This document shows, piece after piece, positions 31,825-41,371 of a stretch of 45,531 bases of DNA. This DNA is from Comamonas halotolerans (GTDB lineage Bacteria > Pseudomonadota > Gammaproteobacteria > Burkholderiales > Burkholderiaceae_C): contig NZ_JASAUZ010000014.1 in the NCBI RefSeq assembly GCF_030162935.1, forward strand, positions 1 through 45,531, read 5' to 3'. The notes beneath the pieces are model-generated. The model saw only the letters and a list, made by a program, of their open reading frames with translations. It did not search any database and had not been told where the DNA came from. Made by a program: the position numbers and the translations under genes. Numbering within the stretch: position 1 is the stretch's first letter; each line of letters opens with the position of its first letter.

Positions 31825-33770
31825 ATCATATAAACACTCGTAGATTGATTTCCAGAAAGCCGCGGCTTTGTTTTGTGAGCTATCGCCACATCCGGGAGTT
31901 TGCTTTGCCAGTTCTGGCAGAGTTTGCAGATCGCGCTGATATCGAAGTGGTAGATGCTGCATTCGATAACACGCTGCGGGTTGCACGTGACCGCATGGCA
32001 CAAGGACTTGTGGATGCATTTGTCAGCGCAGGCTCCAACGCAGTGATTTTGCGCACAGTGCTGCAGGCGCCGGTTGCGATGATTGAGTTGACGGGCTTTG
32101 ATTTGCTGCAAGCCCTGCTTAAAGCACGCTTGATCAACAACCGTGTGGGCATCGTCATGTACGGCAACGTTATCCCGGAGCTTGATTCCGTCAAGTCGCT
32201 GCTGAATATTGAAATCAAACAATATGCCTACAGTACGCCACACGATGCGCGTGAGTGTTTCGAACGGCTACGACGTAATGGCTTTGAGGTCATCGTGGGC
32301 TCAAGCTTGGTTGTCGAACTGGCGCAAGAGTGTGGTCTGACGGGACTGCTTGCCTATTCTCAATCATCGATTCGCAAGAGCCTGGAAGAGGCCATTGAAA
32401 TGGCCCGAGTTAGCTGGCTGGAAAACAGCCGCTATGAGCAATTGAATGCAGTGCTTCACAACTTGCAAGAAGCCGTATTGGCCGTCAATCTGGAGCACCG
32501 CATCATTGCGGTGAATCAGCCCATGCAAAAGTTGCTGGGTCAACCAATAGACATGCTCATGGGGCAACTGCTGGACGAGATCGAGCCTGAGTTATCCCTG
32601 CAAGCAATCTTGCATAACGGTCAGGAGCAAAGATCGGTTGCCAAACATTTCGCACAACGCGACTGGCTTATGCATAGCTCTCCCATCCGAGAGCATGGCC
32701 ATGTCGTTGGTGCGGCAATGACTTTGTACGACGCGAAAAACATTGAAGCGGCAGAAACCAGTTTACGTATTCAGCAGCGCAAGCGTCAGACGACTGCGCG
32801 CCATAGTTTTGACAGCTTGATTGGTTCATCCGCGCTATTTGAAGAAGTCATAACCCGCGCGCAGCGCTTTGCCAAAACAGATCTGACGGTAATGATTTCC
32901 GGCGAAACGGGGACAGGCAAAGAGCTGTTTGCCCAGGCCATCCACAACAACAGTGCACGTGCTGAACACCCATTTGTTGCGGTCAACTGCGCTGCTTTTC
33001 CTGAATCACTGCTGGAGAGCGAACTTTTTGGCTATGAGGAGGGGGCTTTTACCGGTGCAAAACGTGGCGGCAAACGCGGACTAATTGAGGCTGCGCACGG
33101 AGGAACGCTATTTCTGGATGAGATTGGCGACATGCCATTGGTGCTGCAAAGTCGCCTACTGCGCGTTTTGCAAGAACGCGAAGTTATGCGCCTTGGCTCA
33201 AGTAGCGCCATCCCCGTCGATATACGTGTCATTGCAGCTACACACCAGCGGCTGCAGGAGTTGCTTGAGCAGCAGCAATTTAGAGAGGACCTGTACTATC
33301 GAATCAATACATTGCGATTGACACTGCCGCCTTTGCGTGACCGAGGAGGAGATGTCAGTTTGCTTGCAGAGCGCTTTCTACAGAAAGAGTTGATGGCTCT
33401 CAATTGCCAGCTTTCCCCCAGTGAATTGCTGGCTCCCATATTGCCCAGGTTAAACAGCTATGAATGGCCGGGCAATGTGCGTGAATTGCACAATATTTGC
33501 CAACGATTGGCAGTTTTTTTCGCTGATAACCACAGCCAGGGCGAAGCTGCATACAAGGAACTTGCGAACGAGTGCCCTGAACTGTTTGACTCGGTGCCGT
33601 ATTTGGCTTGCAGTGCACAAGAGGAGGCACTGACACTTGACAGAGTGCATGCAGCGATGGAACTTGCTCAAGGCAAGAAAGAGCAGGCGGCAAAGATTTT
33701 GGGTGTCAGCCGCTCCACATTGTGGCGTTGGGAGCGAGAACGAAAAGCCAGCAGTGACCTACCCGACTGA
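31818..33770 (+). CDS. PrpR-like sigma-54-dependent activator
   Basis: A 650-residue regulator. The N-terminal PrpR_N-type sensor (about 15-200) starts RKPRLCFVSYRHIREFALPV, as in propionate regulators. A PAS-like region follows (about 205-310), then an AAA+ domain with Walker A GETGTGKE (362-369), the sigma-54 contact motif GAFTGA (409-414) and Walker B TLFLDEIGD. The C-terminal Fis-type helix-turn-helix (AAKILGVSRSTLWRWERER) binds DNA. It diverges from the CoA-transferase operon, whose -24/-12 promoter it should activate when its small acid or acyl ligand binds. The GTG at 31818 overlaps the inverted repeat; TTG at 31845, right before the PrpR_N homology, is a plausible alternative. Confidence 0.9.
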   Translation: MSNHINTRRLISRKPRLCFVSYRHIREFALPVLAEFADRADIEVVDAAFDNTLRVARDRMAQGLVDAFVSAGSNAVILRTVLQAPVAMIELTGFDLLQALLKARLINNRVGIVMYGNVIPELDSVKSLLNIEIKQYAYSTPHDARECFERLRRNGFEVIVGSSLVVELAQECGLTGLLAYSQSSIRKSLEEAIEMARVSWLENSRYEQLNAVLHNLQEAVLAVNLEHRIIAVNQPMQKLLGQPIDMLMGQLLDEIEPELSLQAILHNGQEQRSVAKHFAQRDWLMHSSPIREHGHVVGAAMTLYDAKNIEAAETSLRIQQRKRQTTARHSFDSLIGSSALFEEVITRAQRFAKTDLTVMISGETGTGKELFAQAIHNNSARAEHPFVAVNCAAFPESLLESELFGYEEGAFTGAKRGGKRGLIEAAHGGTLFLDEIGDMPLVLQSRLLRVLQEREVMRLGSSSAIPVDIRVIAATHQRLQELLEQQQFREDLYYRINTLRLTLPPLRDRGGDVSLLAERFLQKELMALNCQLSPSELLAPILPRLNSYEWPGNVRELHNICQRLAVFFADNHSQGEAAYKELANECPELFDSVPYLACSAQEEALTLDRVHAAMELAQGKKEQAAKILGVSRSTLWRWERERKASSDLPD

Positions 33771-33832
33771 CTGCTGAGGGGATGAGCATTGCATAACACC
33801 TACATCCCAAAGCATTTTCATATGTTACACAC

Positions 33833-33875
33833 AGCATCTTCATGGCGTTGTACGTGACAACGCCATGAAGATGCT
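33833..33875. terminator. perfect 19-bp inverted repeat between convergent genes
   Basis: AGCATCTTCATGGCGTTGT and its exact complement are separated by five bases (ACGTG). It lies in the 148-bp gap between the activator gene (plus) and the glyoxalase gene (minus), where a bidirectional terminator is expected, but no T-run is present on either side. Confidence 0.55.
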
Positions 33876-33918
33876 AATTACCAGCCTTGCCTAGGGGCAA
33901 CAAGGTTCAATGGCTGAT

Positions 33919-34362
33919 TCAGCTGGCACGAAGAGGATCGATATTGACCGAATCTTGCCCATCGCCGTGGGTTCGTGTATTCATTTGTATGAGTTCAATC
34001 TTGTATCCGTCAGGATCCGTCACGAATGCAATCACGGTGGTCCCACCTTTGACGGGGCCCGCTTCTCGCGTGATGAGGCCACCAGCAGCACGAATTTTTT
34101 CGCATGCGGCGTAGGCATCAGGTACACCCAAAGCGATGTGACCGTAGGCAGTGCCCATCTCATAGCTTTCAGTACCCCAGTTATAGGTCAGCTCAATCTC
34201 GGCCTGGCCAGGGTTTCCACCTTCATAACCCAGGAATGCAAGCGAATACTTGTACTCTGGGTTCTCAGAGGTGCGGATCAGTTGCATGCCCAACACCTTG
34301 GTGTAGAAATCAATCGAGCGCTGGAGATTGCCAACGCGCAGCATAGTGTGGAGGATTCTCAT
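33919..34362 (-). CDS. gloA: lactoylglutathione lyase (glyoxalase I)
   Basis: A 147-residue vicinal-oxygen-chelate enzyme starting [20 protein letters not shown], with [35 protein letters not shown] and a final [12 protein letters not shown]. Metal ligands fit His5, Glu56 region, His74 region and Glu122 of the E. coli enzyme, in matching motifs. It isomerises the hemithioacetal of methylglyoxal and glutathione. I chose the ATG at 34362, since the family starts MRLLHTM; the frame extends 15 codons upstream. It lies 89 bp past the Bug receptor stop and may be separately expressed; a link with the CoA clusters is not evident. Confidence 0.93.
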   Translation of the reverse strand: MRILHTMLRVGNLQRSIDFYTKVLGMQLIRTSENPEYKYSLAFLGYEGGNPGQAEIELTYNWGTESYEMGTAYGHIALGVPDAYAACEKIRAAGGLITREAGPVKGGTTVIAFVTDPDGYKIELIQMNTRTHGDGQDSVNIDPLRAS

Positions 34363-34451
34363 AGTGCGTATTGTGCAATAGAGCTTGTTGGCAAGCTGCT
34401 TATTCAAGCCCGGCTACTTGAATTTCAAAGTTGTCATGCAAGTACGAATAC

Positions 34452-35462
34452 TCATTCCAGCGCTATCTTCTCCTTCTTCACAACATCGGCATAGGCTGCA
34501 GTTTCCGTAGTTATCCGAGCTGCAAACTGCTTGGGAGATTGCATAACAACAGAACCTTGAGCGCTTAAGGCAGCATGTACTGAAGGTATGGACATGGCGA
34601 GCATAGCATCGGCATGCAGTCGATCAACTATTGCCGATGGTGTGCCAGCGGGAGCAAGCAGCCCAAGCCAGAAGGATGGATTGATTTCTGCAAAACCTGC
34701 TTCTTCCATCGTAGGTATATCTGGGAGTTGAGCTATACGCTGTGATGTGGTTACTGCAAGAGCCTTAAGTTTGTTTGCACGAATTTGAGGAATGCTTGTC
34801 AGGGTGTCAAACATTGCATTGATTTCGCCAGCCATAACAGCCATGCTGGCTTGGGAGCCTGCTTTGTAAGGCACATGGTTGGTTTTGACATGGGTATTGT
34901 TGCTCAGCATGACGAAAGAAAGATGCGCTATATTGCCTATCCCTGCCGAGCCATAATTGAGTTCCCCTGGTTTTTTCTTTGCGTAATCCACCAGATCCAT
35001 GACTGTGTTTATGTCGTTTTCATGCGCCCAGGTCGGATTGACATTAAGAATAAAAGGTGCATCGAGCAGCACTGAAATAGGCGCCAGATCCTTGGCTTGA
35101 TAGGGTGAGTTTTTGTAGACCAGTGGGTTTACAGTGATGCTGCTGCTATTGGTGACCAAAAGCGTGTAGCCATCGGGAGTTGCGCGAGCTACCTCGGCCA
35201 CACCGATTGAGCCGTTAGCACCGGCCTTGTTTTCGACAATGACAGATTGCCCTAACGACTTGCTCAGTCCATCAGCCAGCATGCGTGCTGCGTTATCGGT
35301 GATGGAGCCTGCAGGGAAGGGCACCACAATGCGAATCAGCTTAGTGGGCCATTTTCTATCTTGGGCGTGAGCAAATCCAGGTGCAGATGTGAGGACCGTG
35401 AGGGCGGCCGCGCTGGCACAAGCTTGCAGAAAATCGCGACGGGAGGTGAGAGCGCTGGTCAT
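34452..35462 (-). CDS. Bug/TctC-family solute-binding protein with Tat-type signal
   Basis: A 336-residue receptor. The N-terminus has a twin-arginine motif (TSRRDFLQA) and a hydrophobic stretch ending GFAHAQ, so it is probably exported folded via Tat, unlike its paralogues here. The family core is present (KLIRIVVPFPAGSITDNAAR, NGSIGVAEVARATPDGYTLL, THVKTNHVPYKAGSQASMAV). AGGAG lies before the ATG. It follows the double CoA-transferase by 36 bp and closes that operon, so it should bring in the acid handled by the carboxylase cluster. Confidence 0.92.
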   Translation of the reverse strand: MTSALTSRRDFLQACASAAALTVLTSAPGFAHAQDRKWPTKLIRIVVPFPAGSITDNAARMLADGLSKSLGQSVIVENKAGANGSIGVAEVARATPDGYTLLVTNSSSITVNPLVYKNSPYQAKDLAPISVLLDAPFILNVNPTWAHENDINTVMDLVDYAKKKPGELNYGSAGIGNIAHLSFVMLSNNTHVKTNHVPYKAGSQASMAVMAGEINAMFDTLTSIPQIRANKLKALAVTTSQRIAQLPDIPTMEEAGFAEINPSFWLGLLAPAGTPSAIVDRLHADAMLAMSIPSVHAALSAQGSVVMQSPKQFAARITTETAAYADVVKKEKIALE

Positions 35463-35498
35463 GTCTTGTCTCCTTTTTATAGGTTGAGAGAGAGGGCT

Positions 35499-37979
35499 TT
35501 AAGCCTTGGCATCGTCGGTGGTGACCTTGGCTGACTTTCTGGTTGCCTCTGTGCCGGTAATTCCGCAGCTGAACAAAGCGGAAATTTGTTCTTGTGACAT
35601 GCCTAGAATGGATCTGAATACATCTTTACTATGTTGTCCCAGCGTTGGTGGGGGGCAACGTACAGCGGGGGCTTGGCCTTGCAAGCGAAACCAAGGCACG
35701 CTGGTGTAATAGCAGCCTAGGTAGCTGCGTTGTACTGGTTGAAAGAAGGCCGTATCCAACAGGTGCTTGTCATGCAAGACAGACCAAATCGGGCGTACAA
35801 CTCCTGCGCTAATGTGGTTGGACTGCAATAGTTGCATCAACTCTTCAGCGTTGTTACAAGCAGTCCAGCTTTGGATGGCATCATCAATTGCAACGCGGTG
35901 TTGGCATCGGGAAGCGGAATCCATTAAAAATGCGTCACGAGTAAGTGTCCTTGCCGGAAGCAATCTCAGCAGTGACTGCCACTGCTTATCTGTTGCTATG
36001 CTGATGACTATCCATTCGTCATTGCCAGCGCAGCGGTAGATATTGTGTGGAGCGTGCACGCTGTGGTGGTTGCCTTGTCTAGGGGATACTTGGCCCGTCA
36101 GTGATTGCTCGATGAGAAAGGGCGCTGTCATTGGCAGCATTGCCTCGACCTGTGAAAGATTGATATGCCGGCCTTGGCCCGTGCGGGCTTGCACCAGCAA
36201 AGCAAGCAAGGCAGCAGCGCCGCCGTTCCAGCCGCCGACAGGGTCACCATAGGCGTACGAGGTTAGCGATGGCGGGTTTTGTGCAAAACCAGTGTAATGC
36301 GGCAGGCCGCTGGCTTGCTCCAGCGTGCCACCGTAGGCACGGATTTGGCTCCAGGCATTACCAGCGCCAAAGGCGGGCATGGAGAGCATGATCAAGCGGC
36401 TGTTGACGGCGGCTAGGGTGTCGTAATCCAAGCCCAATTTAGGCAGCACCTCGCTGGAGTAATTTTCGATGACGATATCGGCAGTTTTGATCAGTTCCAG
36501 CAAGAGGTTGCGACCTTCGGCCTGGGTCAGGTCTAGCGTGATGCCTAGCTTGTTGCGATTGAGCCAAGCAAAATTCGAGTTCTTCTCATACTGGCGCTCC
36601 CGGTAGAACTCTTCGGTGTAGTGGGTACCGCGCCACCAGTCCGGGTACTGTGTACCTTCGACCTTGATGACTTCGGCACCAAAATCTGCCAGCGTACGCG
36701 TGGCCAATGGGCCAGCCCAGCCCATGGTGAGATCTATGACGCGGATAGCACGTAACGGGGCTTGATTTTGTGCAGCGACTGGCAGAGCACGGCTAGGCTG
36801 CAACGCTACATCTGTACGATAGTAAGCGTTGTCTGCACCTTGGACAGGAGTAATGCCGCCCTTTAGCGGACCAGCATCTCCCAGAGGAAAGGGGGCCGTT
36901 ACACCTTCAAACTTGATCGATCCCGCTTGGACTTGCACAAATGCATCGCGTTCGCGGTGCACTTGCTGCTTAAGCAACTCTTCCATACTGGGGACCAGTA
37001 CGGCGGGAAATTTGACTTGACCAAGAAGCGTAAACCACTCTTTTGCTGTTTTTTTCAGCAACGCAGGGCGCAAAAAATGGTCTATTTCATCAGCATACTG
37101 GATGCGTGTAGGGCCGCTGGCAAATCGTGGGTCGGCAGCATGCTCAGGCACGCCAATGGCATTGCACAAGGCGACCCATTGTGGCAGGGTGTGTGCAAAA
37201 ATGCCGATCCAACCAGATTGAGTTTCGTAGATGCCGCCTGGATGGGTGGTGCAAAAACGGTTGATACCCAAGCGTGCCAAAGGATGGCGGCCGTCCTGTA
37301 CCATGCCTGCTTCCATTTCGACGATGGAGAAGACAATTTCGTGAATACTTAGTGTGTAACGGCGACTGCCATCTCCCTGCCCGATCAGCGCAGCTATGGC
37401 CGAAGAGAAAGCCGCTAAGCCGGCCACTATGCCTGTTTGAATGTCATGCGGCAAATGCGGAGGGCCTTCGGCGGCACCGCTGCCGTAAACTGCCCCGGCC
37501 AAGGCTCTGCAAACGGCTTCAGAGCCCACAAAGTTGGCATAGGGGCCGCTTTCGCCAAACCATGTCAGGCAGATTTCTATCGGAGCAGTACCCGGTACTG
37601 TGCTTGCGCTAACAGATTGTTGGAGCGCTGCAGGCCCTTCGCGCAAGGCGCGTGCATCAAGCACCACATCGCAACTCTGTGCCAGGCGCGAGAGCCATTC
37701 GAGTTCTTGTGCGTTCTGGCTGTGCAGACTGACGCTGCGTTTGTTGGTGTTAAGCCAAGCAAACAGGGCGCTTTGGAGCTCAGGGCCATCCGTATTGATC
37801 AACGGTGGATATGTGCGAAGAGGATCACCTTCGCTGTCTTCCAATTTAATGACTTCGGCGCCAAAGTCGGCAAACAGTTTGCCAGCATAGGCGAGTGCGG
37901 AGCCACTGCCGATTTCTAGTACGCGCACACCTGCTAAAGCTAGTGGCGAGGTTGGATGTGAGGTTGATGGCTGGGGCAT
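35499..37979 (-). CDS. double-domain family III CoA-transferase (tandem CaiB/BaiF fusion)
   Basis: An 826-residue protein made of two CaiB/BaiF CoA-transferase domains. The first (about 15-380) starts VRVLEIGSGSALAYAGKLFA and has a candidate catalytic Asp179 (PHDIQTG). The second (about 408-810) starts IRVIDLTMGWAGPLATRTLA and has candidate Asp579 (YAYGDPVGG). Normal members have one domain of about 400 residues. The two halves could give two CoA acceptor sites or act as an internal version of the usual interlocked dimer. The ATG at 37979 follows AGGAAA. It starts 29 bp after the carboxylase stop and is followed by the Tat-type Bug receptor. The substrate is unknown. Confidence 0.87.
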   Translation of the reverse strand: MPQPSTSHPTSPLALAGVRVLEIGSGSALAYAGKLFADFGAEVIKLEDSEGDPLRTYPPLINTDGPELQSALFAWLNTNKRSVSLHSQNAQELEWLSRLAQSCDVVLDARALREGPAALQQSVSASTVPGTAPIEICLTWFGESGPYANFVGSEAVCRALAGAVYGSGAAEGPPHLPHDIQTGIVAGLAAFSSAIAALIGQGDGSRRYTLSIHEIVFSIVEMEAGMVQDGRHPLARLGINRFCTTHPGGIYETQSGWIGIFAHTLPQWVALCNAIGVPEHAADPRFASGPTRIQYADEIDHFLRPALLKKTAKEWFTLLGQVKFPAVLVPSMEELLKQQVHRERDAFVQVQAGSIKFEGVTAPFPLGDAGPLKGGITPVQGADNAYYRTDVALQPSRALPVAAQNQAPLRAIRVIDLTMGWAGPLATRTLADFGAEVIKVEGTQYPDWWRGTHYTEEFYRERQYEKNSNFAWLNRNKLGITLDLTQAEGRNLLLELIKTADIVIENYSSEVLPKLGLDYDTLAAVNSRLIMLSMPAFGAGNAWSQIRAYGGTLEQASGLPHYTGFAQNPPSLTSYAYGDPVGGWNGGAAALLALLVQARTGQGRHINLSQVEAMLPMTAPFLIEQSLTGQVSPRQGNHHSVHAPHNIYRCAGNDEWIVISIATDKQWQSLLRLLPARTLTRDAFLMDSASRCQHRVAIDDAIQSWTACNNAEELMQLLQSNHISAGVVRPIWSVLHDKHLLDTAFFQPVQRSYLGCYYTSVPWFRLQGQAPAVRCPPPTLGQHSKDVFRSILGMSQEQISALFSCGITGTEATRKSAKVTTDDAKA

Positions 37980-38008
37980 GACCGTGTTTCCTGCAATCGT
38001 CCATGGGT

Positions 38009-41000
38009 TTACCAAGCATCCACAAAGGAGCGACGGGGCCGGCTGCCACGCCGGCGAGCGGAGGCGATACCCTGCCGAATCCAAGTGCGTGTTTCAGCAG
38101 GGTCAATGACTGCATCAATTTCCGCGGTTGACGCAACATTGATAGCGTGACCACGTTCGTAGGCTCGGGCTACCAACTGGTCATACAGGGCCTGTCTTTC
38201 TGGCCCTTCAGGGACACTAGCAAGCTCTTTCTTGAAACCGAGTTGGATGGAGCCTTCCAGACCCATGGGTCCAAACTCTCCCGTTGGCCAAGAAACAGTA
38301 CAACTTGCAGAACGGAAGCTTCCACCGGCCATGGCCATTGCGCCCAGGCCGTAGCCTTTGCGCAGAGCTATGGCAAGGATGGCCACGCGCAGCTTGGCTG
38401 CCGTAAGAAACATGCGCGAGACATGGCGTACTTGAGCCTTGGCTTCTTCCTCGGGGCCGACCATGAATCCAGGCGTGTCGATCAGCGAGATGATAGGCAA
38501 GCCGTGGATATCACACAGCTTCATGAATCGGGCAGCCTTGTCTGCAGCAGTTGCGTCGATGGCTCCACCCAGATGCAGAGGGTTGTTGGCGATGATGCCA
38601 ACGGGTTGGCCTTCAACCCGGGCCAGCGCAGTATGGATGCCGTTGCCAAAGCCTGCACGGAGCATGAGCACACTACCCGTATCAGCAATACCTTCGATCA
38701 CCTGGCGGCTGTCGTAAACACGAAGGCGGTTTTCAGGCACGATATGACGAAGCGCCAGAGGGTTAGGGGCCACCCATTCGCGCACAGTGCCTTGAAACAT
38801 CGATAGATAGTGTTTGGCAGTCAGTACGGCTTCGGCTTCATTCTCAACCAATATGTCAATCACACCATTGCTGTATTGCACTGATGCAGGCCCGACTTCT
38901 TCAGGCTGGTAAATTCCAAGGCCACCTCCTTCGATCATTGCCGGACCAGCCATGCCGATATTGGCACTCTTGTCGGCAATGATTACGTCGCAAACACCCA
39001 GAAAAGCCGCGTTCCCAGCAAAGCAGCGCCCCGAGACAATGCCTAGCAGTGGCACTTCGCCACTGAGTTCCGCCAAAGCTGCAAACGAAGGTTGATAGAG
39101 GCCGGAGATAAAAGGGAAATCCACATCGCCAGGCCGACCGCCACCACCCTCCGCAAACATGATGAAGGGTAGTTCATCGTTTTTGGCGCGCTCGACTAGC
39201 CGGTCAGTTTTGATGTGATTGCGTTTGCCCTGTGTGCCGGCGAGAACCGTGGCGTCATACGCCATGACAGCGCTGAGCGATCGCTCGTAACCAAACTCTG
39301 TGCCATTGATGTTGCCCAGACCGGTGATGATGCCGTCGGCAGGAGTATTGGCGATTAGGTCTTCTTTGCTGCGCCGGCTTGCTTGCGCTGCAATGACAAG
39401 CGCACCAAATTCGACAAAAGAGTTCTCGTCACACAGGTCTGCAAGGTTCTCTCTGGCGGTGCGCTGGCCTCGTGAGCGGCGCTTGGCTACAGCTTCGGGC
39501 CTGGCGTCGTCATACAGAAATGCATGTCGGTCAAGTACAGCCTGTAGATCAGGACGTACAAAATCGAGGTCAATGGCCACCGCCTGTGACTGAGTAGCTG
39601 CCAGGCCGTCTCCAGGCTCAATCACCACTAAAATGTCGCCCTCTGTGACGTACGCGCCTTCAACAGCGCGAACTTCTACCACTTGGCCGTGGCAGTCAGC
39701 TGCGATGGAGTGCTCCATTTTCATAGCATCGATCACAGCGATGGACTGGCCTTTTTGCACGGTATCTCCCACAGTCACAGCAACCTCGACTACACGGCCG
39801 CTTAGCGGGACATAGCTACCGACCCGATTCTCCTCAAGGCATGCGCGAGGCTGCCGAGGCTGAACCTGCGCTACGGCTTGGATCGGCGTAGCGCCTTCGA
39901 TGATGGCTGCCTTCTGTGCTTGTTGCTGTGCGAGCACCTGCGCCTGCTCTATCAGCTCTGCCAGAATCGATTCAAGGTAACGGGTATGGTTCTTTTGTTG
40001 GGCAAAGTCTTCGCGTTGAACCAAGGCCTGGAGTAAGTGCAGATTGCTTGCTACTCCCACAATACGGAATTCCGCCAGGCTGCGCCGTAAACGCTGTACA
40101 ACCGTGGAAAACTTGGAGTCATTGCTGGAAACGATCAACTTGGCTAGCAGCGTGTCGAAGGCTGGTGCTGGTGCATATCCACTGTAAGCATGAGTATCAA
40201 TGCGAACGTCAGGCCCAGAGGGTGGGACAAAGCGCTCCAACGTACCATGCGCCGGGCGTGCCAAGCCGCTGGCGTCAGTGGATTCGGCCATAATGCGCAC
40301 TTGAATGGCGCAACCCTTGACTCTCGGTGGATTTTGCGGATCAATACCAGCTTGCTGCAAACTGTGTCCGCTAGCAAGCCGAATCTGTAACGTGACCAAA
40401 TCCACGCCAGTGACTTGCTCTGTGATGGTGTGCTCTACCTGGAGGCGAGGGTTGGCTTCGATAAAGACAAAATTTTGTAGAAGGCCATCTTCGTTTTCCT
40501 CCACAAGAAACTCAAAGGTGCCCAAACCTTGGTAGGCTACTTTTTCGGCCATGCGTTGGGCTGCACGCAAAATACTTTCGCGCATGTGCGCTGGCAGAAT
40601 CGGGCTAGGGGCAATTTCAACAACCTTTTGAAAACGTCTTTGTAAGGTGCAATCGCGCTCACCCAAAGCAACCACATGATGGCCATCACCAGCAATCTGC
40701 ACCTCGATATGACGAGCTCGGCTGACCAAACGCTCGGCATAAACGCTGTCGAGCCCAAAGGCGGATTTGGCCTCGGATCGGCAACGTGCATAGAGCTCAG
40801 GAATCTCCGCTTGGCTTTTGACAACGCGCATTCCCCTACCACCGCCACCCCCAACCGCCTTGATGACGATACCGGCATCGCCTTGGGCAGCAAAGAAGCC
40901 AGCAACTTCTTCTTGCGTAGCGCCGCCTCTGGTTGCTGGCATGACTGGAACGCCGCATTCGCGTGCCAATATCAAGGCTGAGCCTTTGTCACCGAACAAA

Positions 41001-41335
41001 GCCAACTGTTCTACGGTAGGGCCGACAAAGCGAATCCCGGCGTCCTGGCAGGCCTTGGCAAAGTCGGCGCGTTCGCTGAGAAAGCCGTACCCTGGGTGGA
41101 TGGCATCGCATTGCAGGCTTTGGGCGGCAGCAATGATGACGGCGGTATCAAGGTACGCAGCAGGACCTGTGCCGTTGAGCGAAACTGCCTCATCGGCCAG
41201 AACACGGTGCAGGGATTGAGCATCGTCACTTGAGTAGATCGCAACGCAGCCAATGCCTAGGTCTCGAGCGGCTCGGATAATGCGAACGGCAATTTCGCCG
41301 CGATTGGCAACCAATATTTTTTGGAATAATTTCAT
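38009..41335 (-). CDS. single-chain biotin-dependent acyl-CoA carboxylase (BC-BCCP-CT)
   Basis: A 1108-residue fusion. Biotin carboxylase covers about residues 1-455: NRGEIAVRIIRAARDLG, ATP loop KAVGGGGGRGMR (159-170) and EANPRLQVEHTITEQVTG (293-310). A biotin carrier domain follows (about 505-575), with biotinyl Lys539 in DAMKMEHS. The carboxyltransferase domain (about 610-1108) reads RRSRGQRTARENLADLC, later PLLGIVSGRCFAGNAAFLG and GFMVGPEEEAKAQVRHVSRM. This architecture matches known single-polypeptide long-chain acyl-CoA carboxylases; related two-subunit enzymes use propionyl-, methylcrotonyl- or geranyl-CoA. The ATG at 41335 begins MKLFQKILVANRGE. It is the central gene of the second Bug-flanked operon. 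Substrate unknown. Confidence 0.92.
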   Translation of the reverse strand: MKLFQKILVANRGEIAVRIIRAARDLGIGCVAIYSSDDAQSLHRVLADEAVSLNGTGPAAYLDTAVIIAAAQSLQCDAIHPGYGFLSERADFAKACQDAGIRFVGPTVEQLALFGDKGSALILARECGVPVMPATRGGATQEEVAGFFAAQGDAGIVIKAVGGGGGRGMRVVKSQAEIPELYARCRSEAKSAFGLDSVYAERLVSRARHIEVQIAGDGHHVVALGERDCTLQRRFQKVVEIAPSPILPAHMRESILRAAQRMAEKVAYQGLGTFEFLVEENEDGLLQNFVFIEANPRLQVEHTITEQVTGVDLVTLQIRLASGHSLQQAGIDPQNPPRVKGCAIQVRIMAESTDASGLARPAHGTLERFVPPSGPDVRIDTHAYSGYAPAPAFDTLLAKLIVSSNDSKFSTVVQRLRRSLAEFRIVGVASNLHLLQALVQREDFAQQKNHTRYLESILAELIEQAQVLAQQQAQKAAIIEGATPIQAVAQVQPRQPRACLEENRVGSYVPLSGRVVEVAVTVGDTVQKGQSIAVIDAMKMEHSIAADCHGQVVEVRAVEGAYVTEGDILVVIEPGDGLAATQSQAVAIDLDFVRPDLQAVLDRHAFLYDDARPEAVAKRRSRGQRTARENLADLCDENSFVEFGALVIAAQASRRSKEDLIANTPADGIITGLGNINGTEFGYERSLSAVMAYDATVLAGTQGKRNHIKTDRLVERAKNDELPFIMFAEGGGGRPGDVDFPFISGLYQPSFAALAELSGEVPLLGIVSGRCFAGNAAFLGVCDVIIADKSANIGMAGPAMIEGGGLGIYQPEEVGPASVQYSNGVIDILVENEAEAVLTAKHYLSMFQGTVREWVAPNPLALRHIVPENRLRVYDSRQVIEGIADTGSVLMLRAGFGNGIHTALARVEGQPVGIIANNPLHLGGAIDATAADKAARFMKLCDIHGLPIISLIDTPGFMVGPEEEAKAQVRHVSRMFLTAAKLRVAILAIALRKGYGLGAMAMAGGSFRSASCTVSWPTGEFGPMGLEGSIQLGFKKELASVPEGPERQALYDQLVARAYERGHAINVASTAEIDAVIDPAETRTWIRQGIASARRRGSRPRRSFVDAW

Positions 41336-41371
41336 GTCTTGTTCCAGGATAAGCTGCGGTGCAGGCAACCG

